NCBI GenBank assembly: GCA_900548775.1
Contig: URLM01000025.1
Location: forward strand, 1-26,978
Reading direction: 5' to 3'
Source: an uncultured Olsenella sp.
GTDB lineage: Bacteria; Actinomycetota; Coriobacteriia; Coriobacteriales; Atopobiaceae
DNA: 26,978 nucleotides
In this document: piece by piece, positions 1-6,900 of the stretch
How positions within the stretch are numbered: position 1 is the stretch's first letter
Layout: every line of letters begins with the position of its first letter
The notes under the pieces: generated by a model
What the model saw: only the letters and a program-made list of their open reading frames with translations
What the model was told of the DNA's origin: nothing
Databases searched by the model: none
Program-made: the position numbers and the translations under genes

Positions 1-5
1 GCCTG

Positions 6-857
6 CTAGATGGTCGAGCCGAACCACTTGGTCTCGATGGAGTCCATCGTGCCGTCGCTCTTCATGTCCTCGAGCGCCTTGTTGATGGCCTTGGTGAGGT
101 TGGGGTTGTCCTTCGAGACCGCGATGCCGTACTGCTCGCCCGTGGGGATTTCCTCGATGATGTCCAGGTCGGAGAAGGAGTTGGAGAGCATGTACTTGGC
201 GACGGGGAGGTCGACGACCATGGCGTTGTAGAGGCCGGTCTGGACGCCGGTGAGGGCGGCCGTGACGTCGTCGACGGGGACGCGGGTGGCGTTGGGGAGG
301 TTCTCGGTGATCCAGTCGTCACCGGTGGTGCCGCCCTGGCAGACAACCTGCTTGGAGGCGTCGTTCAGGGTCTCCTCGGTCTCGGCGGAGCCCTTCAGGG
401 CAACGATGGCCTGGTTGGAGTCAAGGTAGGGCTCGGAGAAGTCGACGGAGTCCTCGCGCTCGTCGGTGATCGTGATGGCAGCGATGGAGACGTCGGCCTT
501 GCCGCCCTGCTTGATGAGGGGCACGAGGGTGTCGAACTTCTGGTTGGGCAGGTACTCGCACTGGAGGCCCATCTTGTCGGCGACGGCCTTGATGACGTCG
601 ACGTCGAAGCCCTCGGGATCGCCGGTCTTGTCGTCCATGTACTCGAACGGGGCAAAGCCCAGCTCGGCGACGACGGTCAGGGTGCCGTCCTTCACGAGCG
701 TGTAGGAGTCGTCGCTCGAGGAGGTCGAGGCGCTCGAGGAGTCCGTGCTCGCGGAGGAGCTGCTGGTGGAGCTGCCACCGCAGCCCGCGAGGACCGCGCT
801 GCCCGCAAGTGCGCCCGCGGCGAGAATGAACTGACGCCTGCTCATGGAGTTCTTCAT
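6..857 (-). CDS. Polar amino acid ABC transporter substrate-binding lipoprotein
   Basis: A 283-residue solute-binding protein of the SBP_bac_3 family, expected to capture a polar amino acid outside the membrane and pass it to an ABC permease. The N-terminus has a twin-arginine motif (SRRQF, residues 6-10), a hydrophobic stretch and a lipobox (LAGC) followed by a Ser-rich linker, so it is probably a Tat-exported lipoprotein. Family hallmarks follow: GFAPFEY near residue 68, the ligand-binding ITITDERE segment near 130, and GTTGDDW near 175. The first ATG is preferred because GGAAGGGA sits about 7 bases upstream. It lies 94 bp downstream of a close paralogue, suggesting duplication and cotranscription. 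A short CGCCCG/CGGGCG hairpin (920-937) lies between them. Permease and ATPase genes are probably just off the left edge. The ligand cannot be read from the sequence. Confidence 0.9.
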   Translation of the reverse strand: MKNSMSRRQFILAAGALAGSAVLAGCGGSSTSSSSASTDSSSASTSSSDDSYTLVKDGTLTVVAELGFAPFEYMDDKTGDPEGFDVDVIKAVADKMGLQCEYLPNQKFDTLVPLIKQGGKADVSIAAITITDEREDSVDFSEPYLDSNQAIVALKGSAETEETLNDASKQVVCQGGTTGDDWITENLPNATRVPVDDVTAALTGVQTGLYNAMVVDLPVAKYMLSNSFSDLDIIEEIPTGEQYGIAVSKDNPNLTKAINKALEDMKSDGTMDSIETKWFGSTI

Positions 858-951
858 GGTGTTCCCTTCCTATTGCTTGTCTTCCCGCCTTGGGCGGTCG
901 GTGTTTCCCCCATTGTTGCCGCCCGACGTTACGGGCGATGGACCCGGACCG

Positions 952-1800
952 TTACAGGTCTGCTCCAAACCACTTGGTCTTGAGGTCCTTGAGCGTGCCG
1001 TCCTCATCGAGCTGGGCAAGGGCATCGTTGATGGCGCTCGTGAGCGCGGGGTTGGACTTGGAGACAACGATGCCGTACTGCTCGCCCGTGGGAATCTCGA
1101 TGGAGACCTGGCAGTCGGTGAAGGAGTTGTTCACGAGGTACTTGACCACGGGAAGGTCGGCCACGGCCGCGTCGTAGAGGCCGGACTGGACGCCCGTGAG
1201 CGCCACGACAGGATCATCGAGCGAGACGCACGTGGCGTTGGGGAGGTTCTCCTGCACCCAGGACTCGCCGGTGGTGCCGGCCTGGACGGCGACCTTGACG
1301 TCTGCGGAGTTGAGGTCGTCCTGCGTGGTCTTGGTAGCGGTCTTCGCGGTCACAAGGCCCTGGTTGGAGTCGAGGTAGGGATCGGTGAAGTCGATCTCCT
1401 GCTTACGCTCGTCGGTGATGGTGAAGTTGGAGACGCCCACGTCGGCGGTGCCGCCCTGCTTGATGGTGGGGATGATGGTATCGAACTTCACGGGCGAGAG
1501 GTACACGCTCGTGAGGCCGAGCTTCTCGCCGATCGCCTGCATGAGCTCGACCTCGAAGCCCGCAGGCTGGTTGGTCGAGGTGTCGGTGTAGTCGAGCGGC
1601 GGGTTGGCGAGGTCGGACGCGATGGTGAGCTGTCCGTCCTTGACCAGGGTGTAGGTGTCGTTCGAGGATGCCGCCGCCGAACCGGCAGAGGCGCCTGTAG
1701 GGGACGCGGTGGAGCCACAACCGGCGAGTGCCGCCGTGCCCATGGCTGCCATTGCGCACGCGAGAAAGTCGCGGCGCGTGAGTGACGCGAGCTGCTTCAT
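952..1800 (-). CDS. Polar amino acid ABC transporter substrate-binding lipoprotein (paralogue)
   Basis: A 282-residue SBP_bac_3 protein, clearly a paralogue of the next gene downstream. Both share the segments starting TLVKDG, the ITDER ligand loop, a PYLDSNQ segment, GTTG, a TGVQ.GLY segment, PTGEQYGI and a KWFG C-terminus. The signal peptide again combines a twin-arginine motif (TRRDFL, residues 8-13) with a lipobox (LAGC), indicating a Tat lipoprotein. The start is the only plausible one before the signal peptide; the ribosome site is weak (GAGAAGAG). The gene follows an unusually AT-rich tract (about 1920-2000) that probably holds its promoter and an operator. Divergence in the ligand lobe (TNQPAGFEVELMQ versus TGDPEGFDVDVIK) suggests the two proteins may differ in amino-acid preference while sharing one permease; this is inference. 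Confidence 0.9.
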   Translation of the reverse strand: MKQLASLTRRDFLACAMAAMGTAALAGCGSTASPTGASAGSAAASSNDTYTLVKDGQLTIASDLANPPLDYTDTSTNQPAGFEVELMQAIGEKLGLTSVYLSPVKFDTIIPTIKQGGTADVGVSNFTITDERKQEIDFTDPYLDSNQGLVTAKTATKTTQDDLNSADVKVAVQAGTTGESWVQENLPNATCVSLDDPVVALTGVQSGLYDAAVADLPVVKYLVNNSFTDCQVSIEIPTGEQYGIVVSKSNPALTSAINDALAQLDEDGTLKDLKTKWFGADL

Positions 1801-1949
1801 GAGATGCTCTTCTCTCTAACGTGAGGGGAACATTACGGCCTTGATACCACCCCTCCGCTGGTCAAGTAGTTTGGCTCAACGGCTCCGCGAACGGCATCTC
1901 ACGGCGGTTTCTTAACAAGATTGACAAAGAGTAACTGGCCGTTTTCGTA

Positions 1950-1990
1950 GCATTTTATGCATTATTGTATATATTTATGCTATTTTATGG
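1950..1990 (-). promoter_or_regulatory. AT-rich operator-like cluster upstream of the amino acid binding proteins
   Basis: In a GC-rich genome this stretch is almost pure A/T. TTTATGC or TTTATGG occurs three times, at 1954-1960, 1974-1980 and 1984-1990, spaced 20 and 10 bp apart (the same face of the helix). GCATTTTATGC (1950-1960) is a palindrome, and 1959-1980 is an imperfect palindrome with GCATTAT and TTTATGC arms. The pattern resembles arginine-repressor (ARG box) sites, which are AT-rich imperfect palindromes. It sits about 150-190 bp upstream of two amino-acid-binding protein genes. A minus-strand -10-like TACAAT overlaps it. The regulator assignment is inference. Confidence 0.4.
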
Positions 1991-2133
1991 TATATCTTTG
2001 GCGTACCCACAATGAGTGCTGAATTCCTATGCACGAATGCGCATAGATGAAAAAGGAGGGCATGCGGGTCAGCCATCGTGACTGAGGCCCGAGTAGACGG
2101 AGGCATTTCCGCAGCGCAGGGGCGCCGGTCTTC

Positions 2134-2160
2134 CTTCCGGCGTCAATTTGACGCCGGAAG
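2134..2160. repeat. Perfect 12-bp stem hairpin
   Basis: CTTCCGGCGTCA (2134-2145) and its exact complement TGACGCCGGAAG (2149-2160) flank a 3-base ATT loop. No T-run follows on either strand, so it is not a clear terminator. The stem sequence is the same CTTCCGGCGTCA that starts many units of the 60-bp intergenic arrays in this window, so it is probably a member of that repeat family. Confidence 0.7.
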
Positions 2161-2187
2161 ACGGGCTTTAGCAGGCATTACGTCTGA

Positions 2188-2370
2188 AACCTATGCTTCG
2201 GAGAAAATCTGGCGCACGTGGTGCGCTTTCGTACGCAAACCCGTCTAAAACCTAGGTTCCGGCGCCGTTTTCTCGCCGAAGCTCACGTTTCTGCAGCGGT
2301 CACGTCCGAGAAGCCCCTTCCGGCGCCGTTTTCTCGCCCGAACCTCAGTTTTAGCGGAGAGGTACGTATG
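2188..2370. repeat. Tandem array of a ~60-bp intergenic repeat, locus 1 (diverged)
   Basis: Three units of about 60 bp start near 2188, 2248 and 2310. The second and third contain TTCCGGCGCCGTTTTCTCG followed by CCGAA, that is, a CGGCG stem side, a T-rich loop and a CGCCG-like partner. The first has the loop reversed (GGAGAAAAT). Each unit then carries either a TACG-containing or a GCAG-containing tail. The same family occurs at 6690, 14998 and 20574. Confidence 0.6.
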
Positions 2371-2468
2371 GAACCCTTGCTGCGGCGTCAACTCGGAACT
2401 CAAGGGTCCGCCCGCGCGACGGCGAGAACCTCATGAGGCTCCGGGCGCCAGTCCAGGCCTTTCTCGAT

Positions 2469-2537
2469 ACACATTCGTACCCGAATGTGTGACCCGCGCA
2501 GGTCGATACACATTCGTCGCACGAATGTGTATCGACC
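2469..2537. repeat. Two adjacent palindromes sharing an ACACATTCG arm
   Basis: The first palindrome has arms ACACATTCG (2469-2477) and CGAATGTGT (2482-2490). The second is a perfect 16-bp stem, GGTCGATACACATTCG (2501-2516) against 2522-2537, with a 5-base loop TCGCA. The shared CGATACACATTCG core shows that they are related copies. They lie downstream of the glutamine-synthetase-family gene, past its terminator. They could be protein-binding sites or a mobile palindromic repeat; there is no T-run to suggest termination. Confidence 0.65.
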
Positions 2538-2625
2538 CCCCAATCCAGGCGCCGCACGCTCGCCGAAGCGCGCGTTCCAGCAGGAAGCCCCGGTCGCCCC
2601 GGCAGCAAAGAGCGCAGACAAGAAA

Positions 2626-2654
2626 GGCGCCCGCCGGAATCTCCGGTGGGCGCC
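2626..2654 (-). terminator. Rho-independent terminator of the GlnA-like gene
   Basis: A 13-pair stem (2626-2638 with 2642-2654, one C-A mismatch on the minus strand) of GGCGCC and CCGGA blocks is followed on the minus strand by TTTCTTGTCT. It lies 38 bp past the stop codon of the minus-strand gene. Confidence 0.7.
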
Positions 2655-2691
2655 CCACAAGCAAAGGTTTTCTCAGCGAGAAGCCCTCGGC

Positions 2692-4032
2692 CTACACGCC
2701 GCCGTAGTAGTGCACGCGCTCCCAGTCGGTGACGGTAGTGCAGAACTCCTCCCACTCCTGGCGCTTGCTCTCGACCAGGTAGTTGAAGATGTGATCGCCC
2801 AGGGTCTCACGCATGAGCTCGGACTCCTCGAAGCGGTCAACGGCCTCGCCCAGGGTGCGCGGCAGACGCTCGATGCCCTTGGCGGCAAGCTCTCGCTGGG
2901 TCTGAGAGAAGGTGTCGACCGTGGCCTCCTCGGGAAGCGGCAGCTCGTCCTCGATGCCCTTGAGGCCTGCCGCCAGCGTGACGGCAAGCGCGAGGTACGG
3001 GTTGGCCGTGTTGTCGGCGCTGCGCAGCTCGACGCGGGTGGCCACGTGCTTGCCAGGCTTGTGCGTGGGAACGCGCACCAGCGCGGAGCGGTTCTTGCGC
3101 CCCCACGTGGCGTAGTTGGGCACCTCGCCGGAGGTGATGAAGCGCTTGTAGGAGTTCACCGTGGGGTTGGTGACCAGCGTGAACTCGGGCGCATAACGGA
3201 GAAGACCCGCCGCGAAGTGCTGCGCCAGCTCGGAGAGGTGCGCGGGATGCTCGGTCTTGGGCGCCCAGAAGAGGTTCTCGCCGTCGTGGTCGAAGAGCGA
3301 CATGTAGAGGAACATGGCAGAACCCGGCGCATCGGAGAGGGGCTTGGGCATGAACGACGCGAAGAGCCCCTCGGCCGCTGCCTCCTGCTTGATGACAAGG
3401 CGAGAAGACATGATGTTGTCGGCGCAGCTCACGGCCTCGGTAAAGCGCAGCTCGATGACGTTCTGGGACGGTCCGCCGCCGTGGAAGGAGTACTGCACGG
3501 GGACGGACATCTTCTCGAGCGTGAGCGTGGTCTGGCGACGCAGGTCGTTGGCGACGTCGGTCGGCGTGAGGTCGAAGTAGCCAGCCTTGTCCAGCGGCAC
3601 CGGCTCGACGTCGTTGTCAAAGTAGAAGTACTCGATCTTGGGGCCAACGTTAAAGACGTAGCCCTCACGGTCGGCGCGCTCGAAGACGCGTTCGAGGCAA
3701 CCACGGGGGTCACCGGCAAAGGGCTCGCGGGAAGGCGTGCAGATGTTGCAGAACACGCGCGCCACGCCGCTCTCGGCGGGGCGCCAGGGCAGGAGCTGGA
3801 AGGTCTCGGCGTCGGGGAAGGCGAGCATGTCGGACTCCTCGAGACGAGCAAAGCCATCAACCGACGAGCCGTCGAAGCCAATGCCCTCCTCGAAGGCCTC
3901 CTCGAGCTCCTCGGGCGAGATCGCGAACGACTTCAGCGTGCCCAGGACGTCTGTGAACCACAGGCGAACAAAACGAATGTCGCGCTCCTCAACGGTGCGT
4001 AGAACGAAATCAATGTCCTTCTCGGTGCTCAT
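2692..4032 (-). CDS. Glutamine synthetase family protein (GlnA-like, divergent active site)
   Basis: A 446-residue protein with the type I glutamine synthetase layout: beta-grasp N-terminal domain with GFDGSSVDGF (52-61), then a catalytic domain with GPKIEYF (130-136), DKAGYFDL (148-155), FMPKP (227-231), NRSA (314-317) and VELRSAD followed by NTANPYLA (334-348). Length matches the short (alpha-type) GSI class. Several usual ligands look replaced: K132 stands where the first metal Glu of ExE is expected, the HHEVAPGQHEI metal loop reads FHGGGPSQNVI (183-193), and the GSGMHxH glutamate/ATP loop reads GSAMFLY (237-243). The catalytic Arg and flap residues remain. It may still make glutamine, ligate another amine, or be a non-catalytic homologue. 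The ribosome site GGGAGGAG precedes the ATG. Monocistronic, with its own terminator. Confidence 0.85.
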   Translation of the reverse strand: MSTEKDIDFVLRTVEERDIRFVRLWFTDVLGTLKSFAISPEELEEAFEEGIGFDGSSVDGFARLEESDMLAFPDAETFQLLPWRPAESGVARVFCNICTPSREPFAGDPRGCLERVFERADREGYVFNVGPKIEYFYFDNDVEPVPLDKAGYFDLTPTDVANDLRRQTTLTLEKMSVPVQYSFHGGGPSQNVIELRFTEAVSCADNIMSSRLVIKQEAAAEGLFASFMPKPLSDAPGSAMFLYMSLFDHDGENLFWAPKTEHPAHLSELAQHFAAGLLRYAPEFTLVTNPTVNSYKRFITSGEVPNYATWGRKNRSALVRVPTHKPGKHVATRVELRSADNTANPYLALAVTLAAGLKGIEDELPLPEEATVDTFSQTQRELAAKGIERLPRTLGEAVDRFEESELMRETLGDHIFNYLVESKRQEWEEFCTTVTDWERVHYYGGV

Positions 4033-4185
4033 GAATCTCCTCCCGAAGGTGCGGGCGCGGGTGCAGTTTCAATCGCATCTCACGTTCCCACAACCGTATT
4101 TCACGCCTGTTTCTGCCTGCCCATCGGTGGGAATTATGACGTGGGAGACACTTTGGAGCAACCGCAGCCGCCCGATTTTGGCGAA

Positions 4186-4401
4186 CTATCCAGCTTTGGG
4201 GTGGGCGGGCTTGTCGAGGGCCTGGTTTGCGCGACGAAGCATGTCGTCTGCGGCGCGGCAATGGCCACCGTTATAGCGTGCCGTGCAACCAGTGTCTCCG
4301 CAGGTGCTGCATTCGCTGGCGCCGCCATGAGCAATCGAGCGCACGCAGAGAACGACGACGGCCGCAACCGCCAGGATGATGATGACGTCGAGGGGACTCA
4401 T
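4186..4401 (-). CDS. Small Cys-rich single-pass membrane protein (FeoB-associated type)
   Basis: A 71-residue protein. An N-terminal transmembrane helix (about residues 4-21, DVIIILAVAAVVVLCV) is followed by a cytosolic-looking tail with CSTCGDTGC and a further Cys-containing segment (GGHCRAADDM). This matches the pattern of FeoB-associated Cys-rich membrane proteins, tiny proteins often found beside ferrous iron transport genes. No feo gene is visible here, so the link is by resemblance only. The start at MSPLDV is chosen because GGGAGG lies 6 bases upstream; an upstream in-frame ATG would place that ribosome site inside the gene. The tail is Lys/Pro-rich at the end. Confidence 0.65.
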   Translation of the reverse strand: MSPLDVIIILAVAAVVVLCVRSIAHGGASECSTCGDTGCTARYNGGHCRAADDMLRRANQALDKPAHPKAG

Positions 4402-4514
4402 GTTTGCCTCCCACATGCAAGCTTCAAGTTAACCTATGTCAACTATACCCTAATGCGTCATACTATCTACAGGTGTGCGGAAGCGCACGAAAAAGCCCAA
4501 GAGAAGGGAAGTCC

Positions 4515-5279
4515 ATGTCTGACGACCAGAACATGCACCTCGTGATCATCCGTCACGGCGAGTCCGAGTGGAACAAGCTCAACCTCTTCACCGGCTGGAC
4601 CGACGTCGACCTCACCGACACCGGCCGCGCCGAGGCGGCAGCCGGCGGCAAGGCGCTGAAGGAGCAGGGCTTCGACTTCGACGTCTGCTACACCTCCCTG
4701 CTCAAGCGCGCCATCCACACGCTGAACATCGTGCTCGACCAGATGGACCGCGCATGGCTGCCCGTCCACAAGACCTGGCGCCTCAACGAGCGCCACTACG
4801 GCGCGCTGCAGGGCCTCAACAAGGCCAAGGCAGCCGAGGAGCACGGCGAGGAGCAGGTCCTCATCTGGCGTCGTTCCTTCGACGTCCAGCCGCCCGCGCT
4901 CACGCCCGGCGACGAGCGCGACCCGCACGTCCAGGCCATGTTCCGCGACGTGCCGCAGGAGGACCTCCCCTACACCGAGTGCCTGAAGGACACCATCGCC
5001 CGCGCGTGGCCGTACTTCGAGCAGGAGATCAAGCCGCAGCTCGAAAGCGGCAAGCGCGTTCTTATCGCCGCCCACGGCAACTCGCTGCGCGCTCTCGTGA
5101 TGCAGCTCGAGCACCTCACCCCCGAGGAGATCCTCAAGGTCAACATCCCCACGGGCGTTCCCTGCTCCTACACCTTTGACAAGGACTGGAACATCCTCGA
5201 CAAGCACTACATCGGCGACCCTGCCACCATCGAGGCCAAGATCAACGCCGTCGCCAACCAGGGCAAGGCCAAGAAGTAG
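4515..5279 (+). CDS. gpmA: 2,3-bisphosphoglycerate-dependent phosphoglycerate mutase
   Basis: A 254-residue cytosolic glycolytic enzyme interconverting 3- and 2-phosphoglycerate. The phosphohistidine motif RHGESEWN has its catalytic His at residue 14. It is followed by LFTGWTDVDLT, the substrate-binding ERHYGALQGLNK segment near 90, and the second catalytic His at 187 in AAHGNSLRAL. Length agrees with the dPGM family (about 250). The open frame extends upstream, but ATG 4515 is the start because GAAGGGAA lies just ahead of it and the protein then begins at the usual point before the RHGE motif. It is flanked by minus-strand genes on both sides, so it is a single-gene transcript ending in a strong terminator 27 bp after the stop. 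Confidence 0.97.
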   Translation: MSDDQNMHLVIIRHGESEWNKLNLFTGWTDVDLTDTGRAEAAAGGKALKEQGFDFDVCYTSLLKRAIHTLNIVLDQMDRAWLPVHKTWRLNERHYGALQGLNKAKAAEEHGEEQVLIWRRSFDVQPPALTPGDERDPHVQAMFRDVPQEDLPYTECLKDTIARAWPYFEQEIKPQLESGKRVLIAAHGNSLRALVMQLEHLTPEEILKVNIPTGVPCSYTFDKDWNILDKHYIGDPATIEAKINAVANQGKAKK

Positions 5280-5305
5280 GCTTGGCTGTCAGCGCAGCCT
5301 TGTGT

Positions 5306-5338
5306 CCCCCGGCGACCCACGTCGCCGGGGGATTTTTC
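5306..5338 (+). terminator. Rho-independent terminator of gpmA
   Basis: A perfect 11-bp GC stem, CCCCCGGCGAC (5306-5316) with GTCGCCGGGGG (5321-5331), 4-base loop CCAC, followed directly by ATTTTTCT. A second GGGATTTTTCT follows at about 5345. Confidence 0.92.
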
Positions 5339-5395
5339 TGCCGCGGGATTTTTCTCCCCGGCAACTAAATCCCACGCGAGCTTGCCAGATACGCC

Positions 5396-5456
5396 GAGGG
5401 CCCTGTTCCCGAAGAGAAGTTCCGCACAGCGCACTTCTCGTAGGGACAGGGCCCTC
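5396..5456 (-). other. Long two-stem hairpin after ilvE
   Basis: The outer arms GAGGGCCCTGTTCCC (5396-5410) and GGGACAGGGCCCTC (5443-5456) pair with one bulge. An inner stem GAGAAGT (5414-5420) pairs with ACTTCTC (5433-5439). The structure begins 19 bp past the ilvE stop on the minus strand, the place expected for a terminator, but no T-run follows on either strand. It may be an imperfect terminator or an RNA 3'-end stabiliser. Confidence 0.6.
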
Positions 5457-5475
5457 GCCTACACGTAGCTGGTGA

Positions 5476-6513
5476 CTAGCAGATCTTGTGGACCCAGCCG
5501 AACTTGTCCTCGATCTCGCCGGACTGGATGCCGGTGAGCGTCTCGCGCAGCTCCTTCATGACGGGCCCCACGTTCTCCATGCCGCTCTTGAAGACGTAGT
5601 GGACGTCGTCGTTGTCGACCTCGCCCACGGGCGAGATGACGGCTGCGGTGCCGCACATGCCGGCCTCGACGAACTCGTCGTCCAGGATCTCCTGGAACTT
5701 GACGGGGCGCTGCTCGACCTTCATGCCCAGCATCTTCTCGGCCACGTCGACCAGCGAACGGCGCGTGACGGAAGGCAGGATGGAGTCGGTGAAGGACTGC
5801 GGCACGACGAGGGTGCCGTCCTCCTTGACAAAGAGGATGTTGGCGCCGCCGGACTCCTCGACGTAGGTGCGGGTCTTGGGGTCGAGGAACATGTTGTCCG
5901 CGTAGCCCTTGCTGTGCGCCTCGACGCTGGGGTAGAGGCTCATCGCGTAGTTGAGGCCGGCCTTGATGTTGCCGGTGCCGTGGGGCGCCGCGCGGTCGTA
6001 CTTGGAGACCTGAAGCTTGACGGGGTGCACGCCGCCCTTGTAATACGGGCCGACGGGTGTCACAAGGATGCGGAACTGGTACTCGGTGGCGGGCTTCACG
6101 CCGATGACGTCACCGGTCGCGAACATGAACGGACGGATGTAGAGGGTCGCGCCGGAGCCGAAGGGCGGGACGTAGGCGGCGTTCGCCTTGACGACCTCCT
6201 CGACTGCCTTCACGAAGCGGTCCTTGGGGAACGGCGGCATGCAGATGCGGTTCGCCGAGTTGTACATGCGCTCGGCGTTCTGGTCCGGGCGGAAGCAGAC
6301 GATGTCCCCGCTCTTGGTGGTATACGCCTTGAGGCCCTCGAAGACCTCCTGGCAGTAGTGGAGAAGCCCTGCGCACTCGGAGAGCGTGACGGTGTGGTCG
6401 GGCGTAAGCGCGCCCTCATCCCAGGCGCCGTCCTTGTAGTTCGAGACGTAGCTGTAGTCGGTATGCATGTAGGCAAAACCGAGGCTACCCCAGTCGATGT
6501 CCTTCTTCTCCAT
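5476..6513 (-). CDS. ilvE: Branched-chain amino acid aminotransferase
   Basis: A 345-residue PLP-dependent class IV aminotransferase that transfers the amino group between glutamate and the keto acids of Leu, Ile and Val. The expected elements are present: HYCQEVFEGLKAY (52-64), FRPDQNAERM near 74-83, LYIRPFMFA (124-132), the PLP lysine K184 in GTGNIKAGLNYA, and the EESGGANIL segment (219-227) that contacts the cofactor. The last third contains CGTAAVISPVG. The open frame continues upstream, but the start MEKKDIDWG is preferred: GAGAGGGG lies about 9 bases ahead. Length fits the long (group II) bacterial and mitochondrial BCAT class. It stands alone between gpmA and the NAD operon. No leucine-rich leader peptide or T-box was recognised in the 176 bp upstream. 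Confidence 0.95.
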   Translation of the reverse strand: MEKKDIDWGSLGFAYMHTDYSYVSNYKDGAWDEGALTPDHTVTLSECAGLLHYCQEVFEGLKAYTTKSGDIVCFRPDQNAERMYNSANRICMPPFPKDRFVKAVEEVVKANAAYVPPFGSGATLYIRPFMFATGDVIGVKPATEYQFRILVTPVGPYYKGGVHPVKLQVSKYDRAAPHGTGNIKAGLNYAMSLYPSVEAHSKGYADNMFLDPKTRTYVEESGGANILFVKEDGTLVVPQSFTDSILPSVTRRSLVDVAEKMLGMKVEQRPVKFQEILDDEFVEAGMCGTAAVISPVGEVDNDDVHYVFKSGMENVGPVMKELRETLTGIQSGEIEDKFGWVHKIC

Positions 6514-6689
6514 TGGTAAATCCCCTCTCGTCCGGCTCGCGCCCAGGTGCGGGCGCGTGTTCAACCAGAGTAGGACGCCGAAACCAGGTGGTCGCAATCA
6601 TTGCGGAGCTTGTAACAAAGGCGACAGAGGAACAACACCGTGTGGTCGTGGGCCGTACGCCCGCAGCTCGGATTTGGTGGGGAGAAGGG

Positions 6690-6863
6690 ACCCCTCCGGC
6701 GAGGATTCGACGCCGAAAGCGCAGTTTCAGGCATCGTAGCTGTAAAAACAGCTCTGCCGGAGAAAAAATGACGCACGAGAGGGACATTCGTACGTAATTC
6801 CTGCGGGACGCGTCCTCCGGCGACGTTTTCTCGCCAGAAGGCACATTTCCGCAGTTGCAACAA
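6690..6863. repeat. Tandem array of the ~60-bp intergenic repeat, locus 2
   Basis: Three units start near 6690, 6751 and 6811. The first has CCCCTCCGGCGAGG then GACGCCGAAAGCG, and the third CCTCCGGCGACGTTTTCTCG then CCAGAAGG with a CCGCAG tail. The middle unit has the loop core in the opposite orientation (CCGGAGAAAAAATGACGC, the reverse complement of the usual GCGTCATTTTCTC core) followed by a TCGTACGTAATTCC tail. The array lies between ilvE and niaR and has no coding potential. The remaining 176 bp next to ilvE (6514-6689) hold its ribosome site and presumably its promoter, which I could not pin down. Confidence 0.65.
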
Positions 6864-6900
6864 GGAATGAGACAAGGGGGCTGTCCCCTTGTCTCATTCC
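6864..6900. repeat. GAGACA palindrome at the end of niaR
   Basis: A perfect 16-bp inverted repeat: 6864-6879 (GGAATGAGACAAGGGG) with 6885-6900, loop GCTGT. It overlaps the last codons and stop of niaR (stop at 6894-6896). A second member of this family with the same ATGAGACAA core lies at 16282-16314. It may act as the transcription end of the NAD operon, although only TTCCTTGTTG follows on the minus strand. Confidence 0.75.

Larger units (their letters stand above)
1801..2691. other. 0.9-kb non-coding tract with structured repeats
   Basis: No reading frame here has a plausible start and protein-like composition. The tract holds, in order, an AT-rich putative operator (1950-1990), a small CTATGC/GCATAG inverted repeat (2027-2046), a perfect 12-bp hairpin (2134-2160), a diverged tandem array with a roughly 60-bp period (2188-2370), two adjacent palindromes (2469-2537) and the terminator of the upstream minus-strand gene (2626-2654). 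Open frames that cross it are artefacts of GC-rich sequence. Confidence 0.7.

Noticed and set aside
844..1785. 313-residue plus-strand frame opposite the binding-protein genes, and similar long antisense frames at 2485, 5488, 8304, 9485 and 11223
   Set aside because: Mirror frames of genuine genes in GC-rich DNA; Gly/Val/Arg/His-rich with no domain or ribosome site.
2049..2083. Possible leader peptide: GGAGGG followed by an ATG and seven codons ending in TGA
   Set aside because: The ribosome site is only about 2 bases from the ATG and there is no gene downstream on that strand.
2351..2755. 134-residue minus-strand frame crossing the end of the GlnA-like gene
   Set aside because: It runs through a terminator and two palindromes and overlaps the real gene; composition is GC-frame noise.
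4422..4437. Imperfect palindrome GTTAAC-CTAT-GTCAAC between the Cys-rich protein gene and gpmA
   Set aside because: Short and imperfect, with no second copy and no regulator nearby; left unannotated.
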